From Bacillota bacterium (GTDB lineage Bacteria; Bacillota; Clostridia; Peptostreptococcales; Anaerovoracaceae), in assembly GCA_016302545.1 (NCBI GenBank), contig JAEDNK010000089.1:1-6287 (forward strand): 6,287 bases of DNA, given 5' to 3'. The position numbers and the translations under genes are program-made. Below, piece after piece: positions 6,123-6,287 of this stretch. Position 1 is the stretch's first letter. Each line of letters begins with the position of its first letter. The notes under the pieces are model-generated. The model saw nothing but the letters and a program-made list of their open reading frames with translations, ran no database searches and was not told the DNA's origin.

Positions 6123-6171
6123 AAAAACCTCTGTTTTTTGAGGAGAATCCCCCACCAAACAGAGGTTTTTT
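6123..6171. terminator. Bidirectional intrinsic terminator between convergent genes
   Basis: The arm at 6123-6136 (AAAAACCTCTGTTT) is the exact reverse complement of the arm at 6157-6170. This gives a 14-bp stem with a 20-nt loop, inside which GGA at 6142-6144 and TCC at 6148-6150 could pair. On the plus strand the stem ends in six Ts (6166-6171). On the minus strand the five As at 6123-6127 become a U-tract. It can therefore serve both the anti-sigma gene and the convergent minus-strand gene. The 97 nt from 6026 to 6122 hold nothing else that is recognisable. Confidence 0.88.
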
Positions 6172-6204
6172 GCTGATTTTTGTGGAAACTGCGTCAGACT
6201 GGCT

Positions 6205-6287
6205 TTAAAGTGCCGCCAGTATAGCATCCACGTCTTCCTCAGTGGAGCCCCAGCTGATAACAAGTCTGATTACCGAGCGTGTTTCGT
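6205..6287 (-). CDS. C-terminal end of a putative low-specificity L-threonine aldolase (partial)
   Basis: Reading the minus strand from the window edge, one frame stays open for 26 codons and ends in TAA at 6207-6205. The visible residues include RSVIRLVISWGSTEEDVDAI and the end LAAL. They closely resemble the conserved C-terminus of PLP-dependent L-threonine aldolases (RLVTSW.TTEEDVD...), which cleave threonine to glycine and acetaldehyde. The other two minus-strand frames contain stops here. The gene enters from outside the window, is convergent with the anti-sigma gene, and is separated from it by the bidirectional terminator. With only 26 residues, a related fold-type I lyase cannot be excluded, and completeness of the rest of the gene is unknown. 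Confidence 0.65.
   Translation of the reverse strand, partial: ETRSVIRLVISWGSTEEDVDAILAAL

Noticed and set aside
1..6287. Mobile element, CRISPR array, tRNA or phage content
   Set aside because: No repeat-spacer pattern, transposase, terminal inverted repeats or tRNA-like fold was seen; all coding content fits ordinary metabolic and regulatory genes.

Overview
The window reads as chromosomal DNA from an anaerobic, amino-acid-fermenting Firmicute, most likely a clostridium-type organism. The grounds are moderate GC (mid-40s percent by eye), strong AGGAGG-type ribosome binding sites, frequent AGA/GGA codons, a sodium-pump decarboxylase with a biotin-less alpha subunit, and a DUF4179-type anti-sigma protein. 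A finer taxonomic call is not supported.

Positions 1-3807 hold a tightly packed plus-strand operon. It encodes a Na+-translocating decarboxylase beta subunit (membrane pump), a PYC/OadA-type carboxyltransferase alpha subunit without a biotinyl domain, and a class I-alpha aspartate/aromatic-type aminotransferase. The gaps are 18 and 15 nt and each gene has a good Shine-Dalgarno. The simplest reading is a catabolic module: aspartate is transaminated to oxaloacetate, which is decarboxylated to pyruvate and CO2 while Na+ is exported. The biotin carrier and small gamma subunit are not in the window and probably lie upstream of position 1.

Positions 3808-4403 hold a single Lrp/AsnC-family regulator. 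In front of it are two extended -10 elements that share an 8-bp direct repeat 31 bp apart, and it ends in a strong intrinsic terminator. It is a plausible local regulator of the upstream amino-acid operon, but no operator has been proven.

Positions 4404-6025 hold a translationally coupled pair (ATGA overlap): an ECF-type sigma factor and a single-pass membrane protein that looks like its DUF4179-family anti-sigma factor. The short leader of the sigma gene carries a perfect 14-bp palindrome. Its Shine-Dalgarno region also repeats the 3' arm of the preceding terminator, so an alternative RNA fold is possible.

Positions 6026-6287 hold a bidirectional terminator between convergent genes. On the minus strand, running off the window, is the last 26 codons of a gene resembling the C-terminus of a low-specificity L-threonine aldolase. 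No tRNA, rRNA, CRISPR array, insertion sequence or other mobile element was seen.
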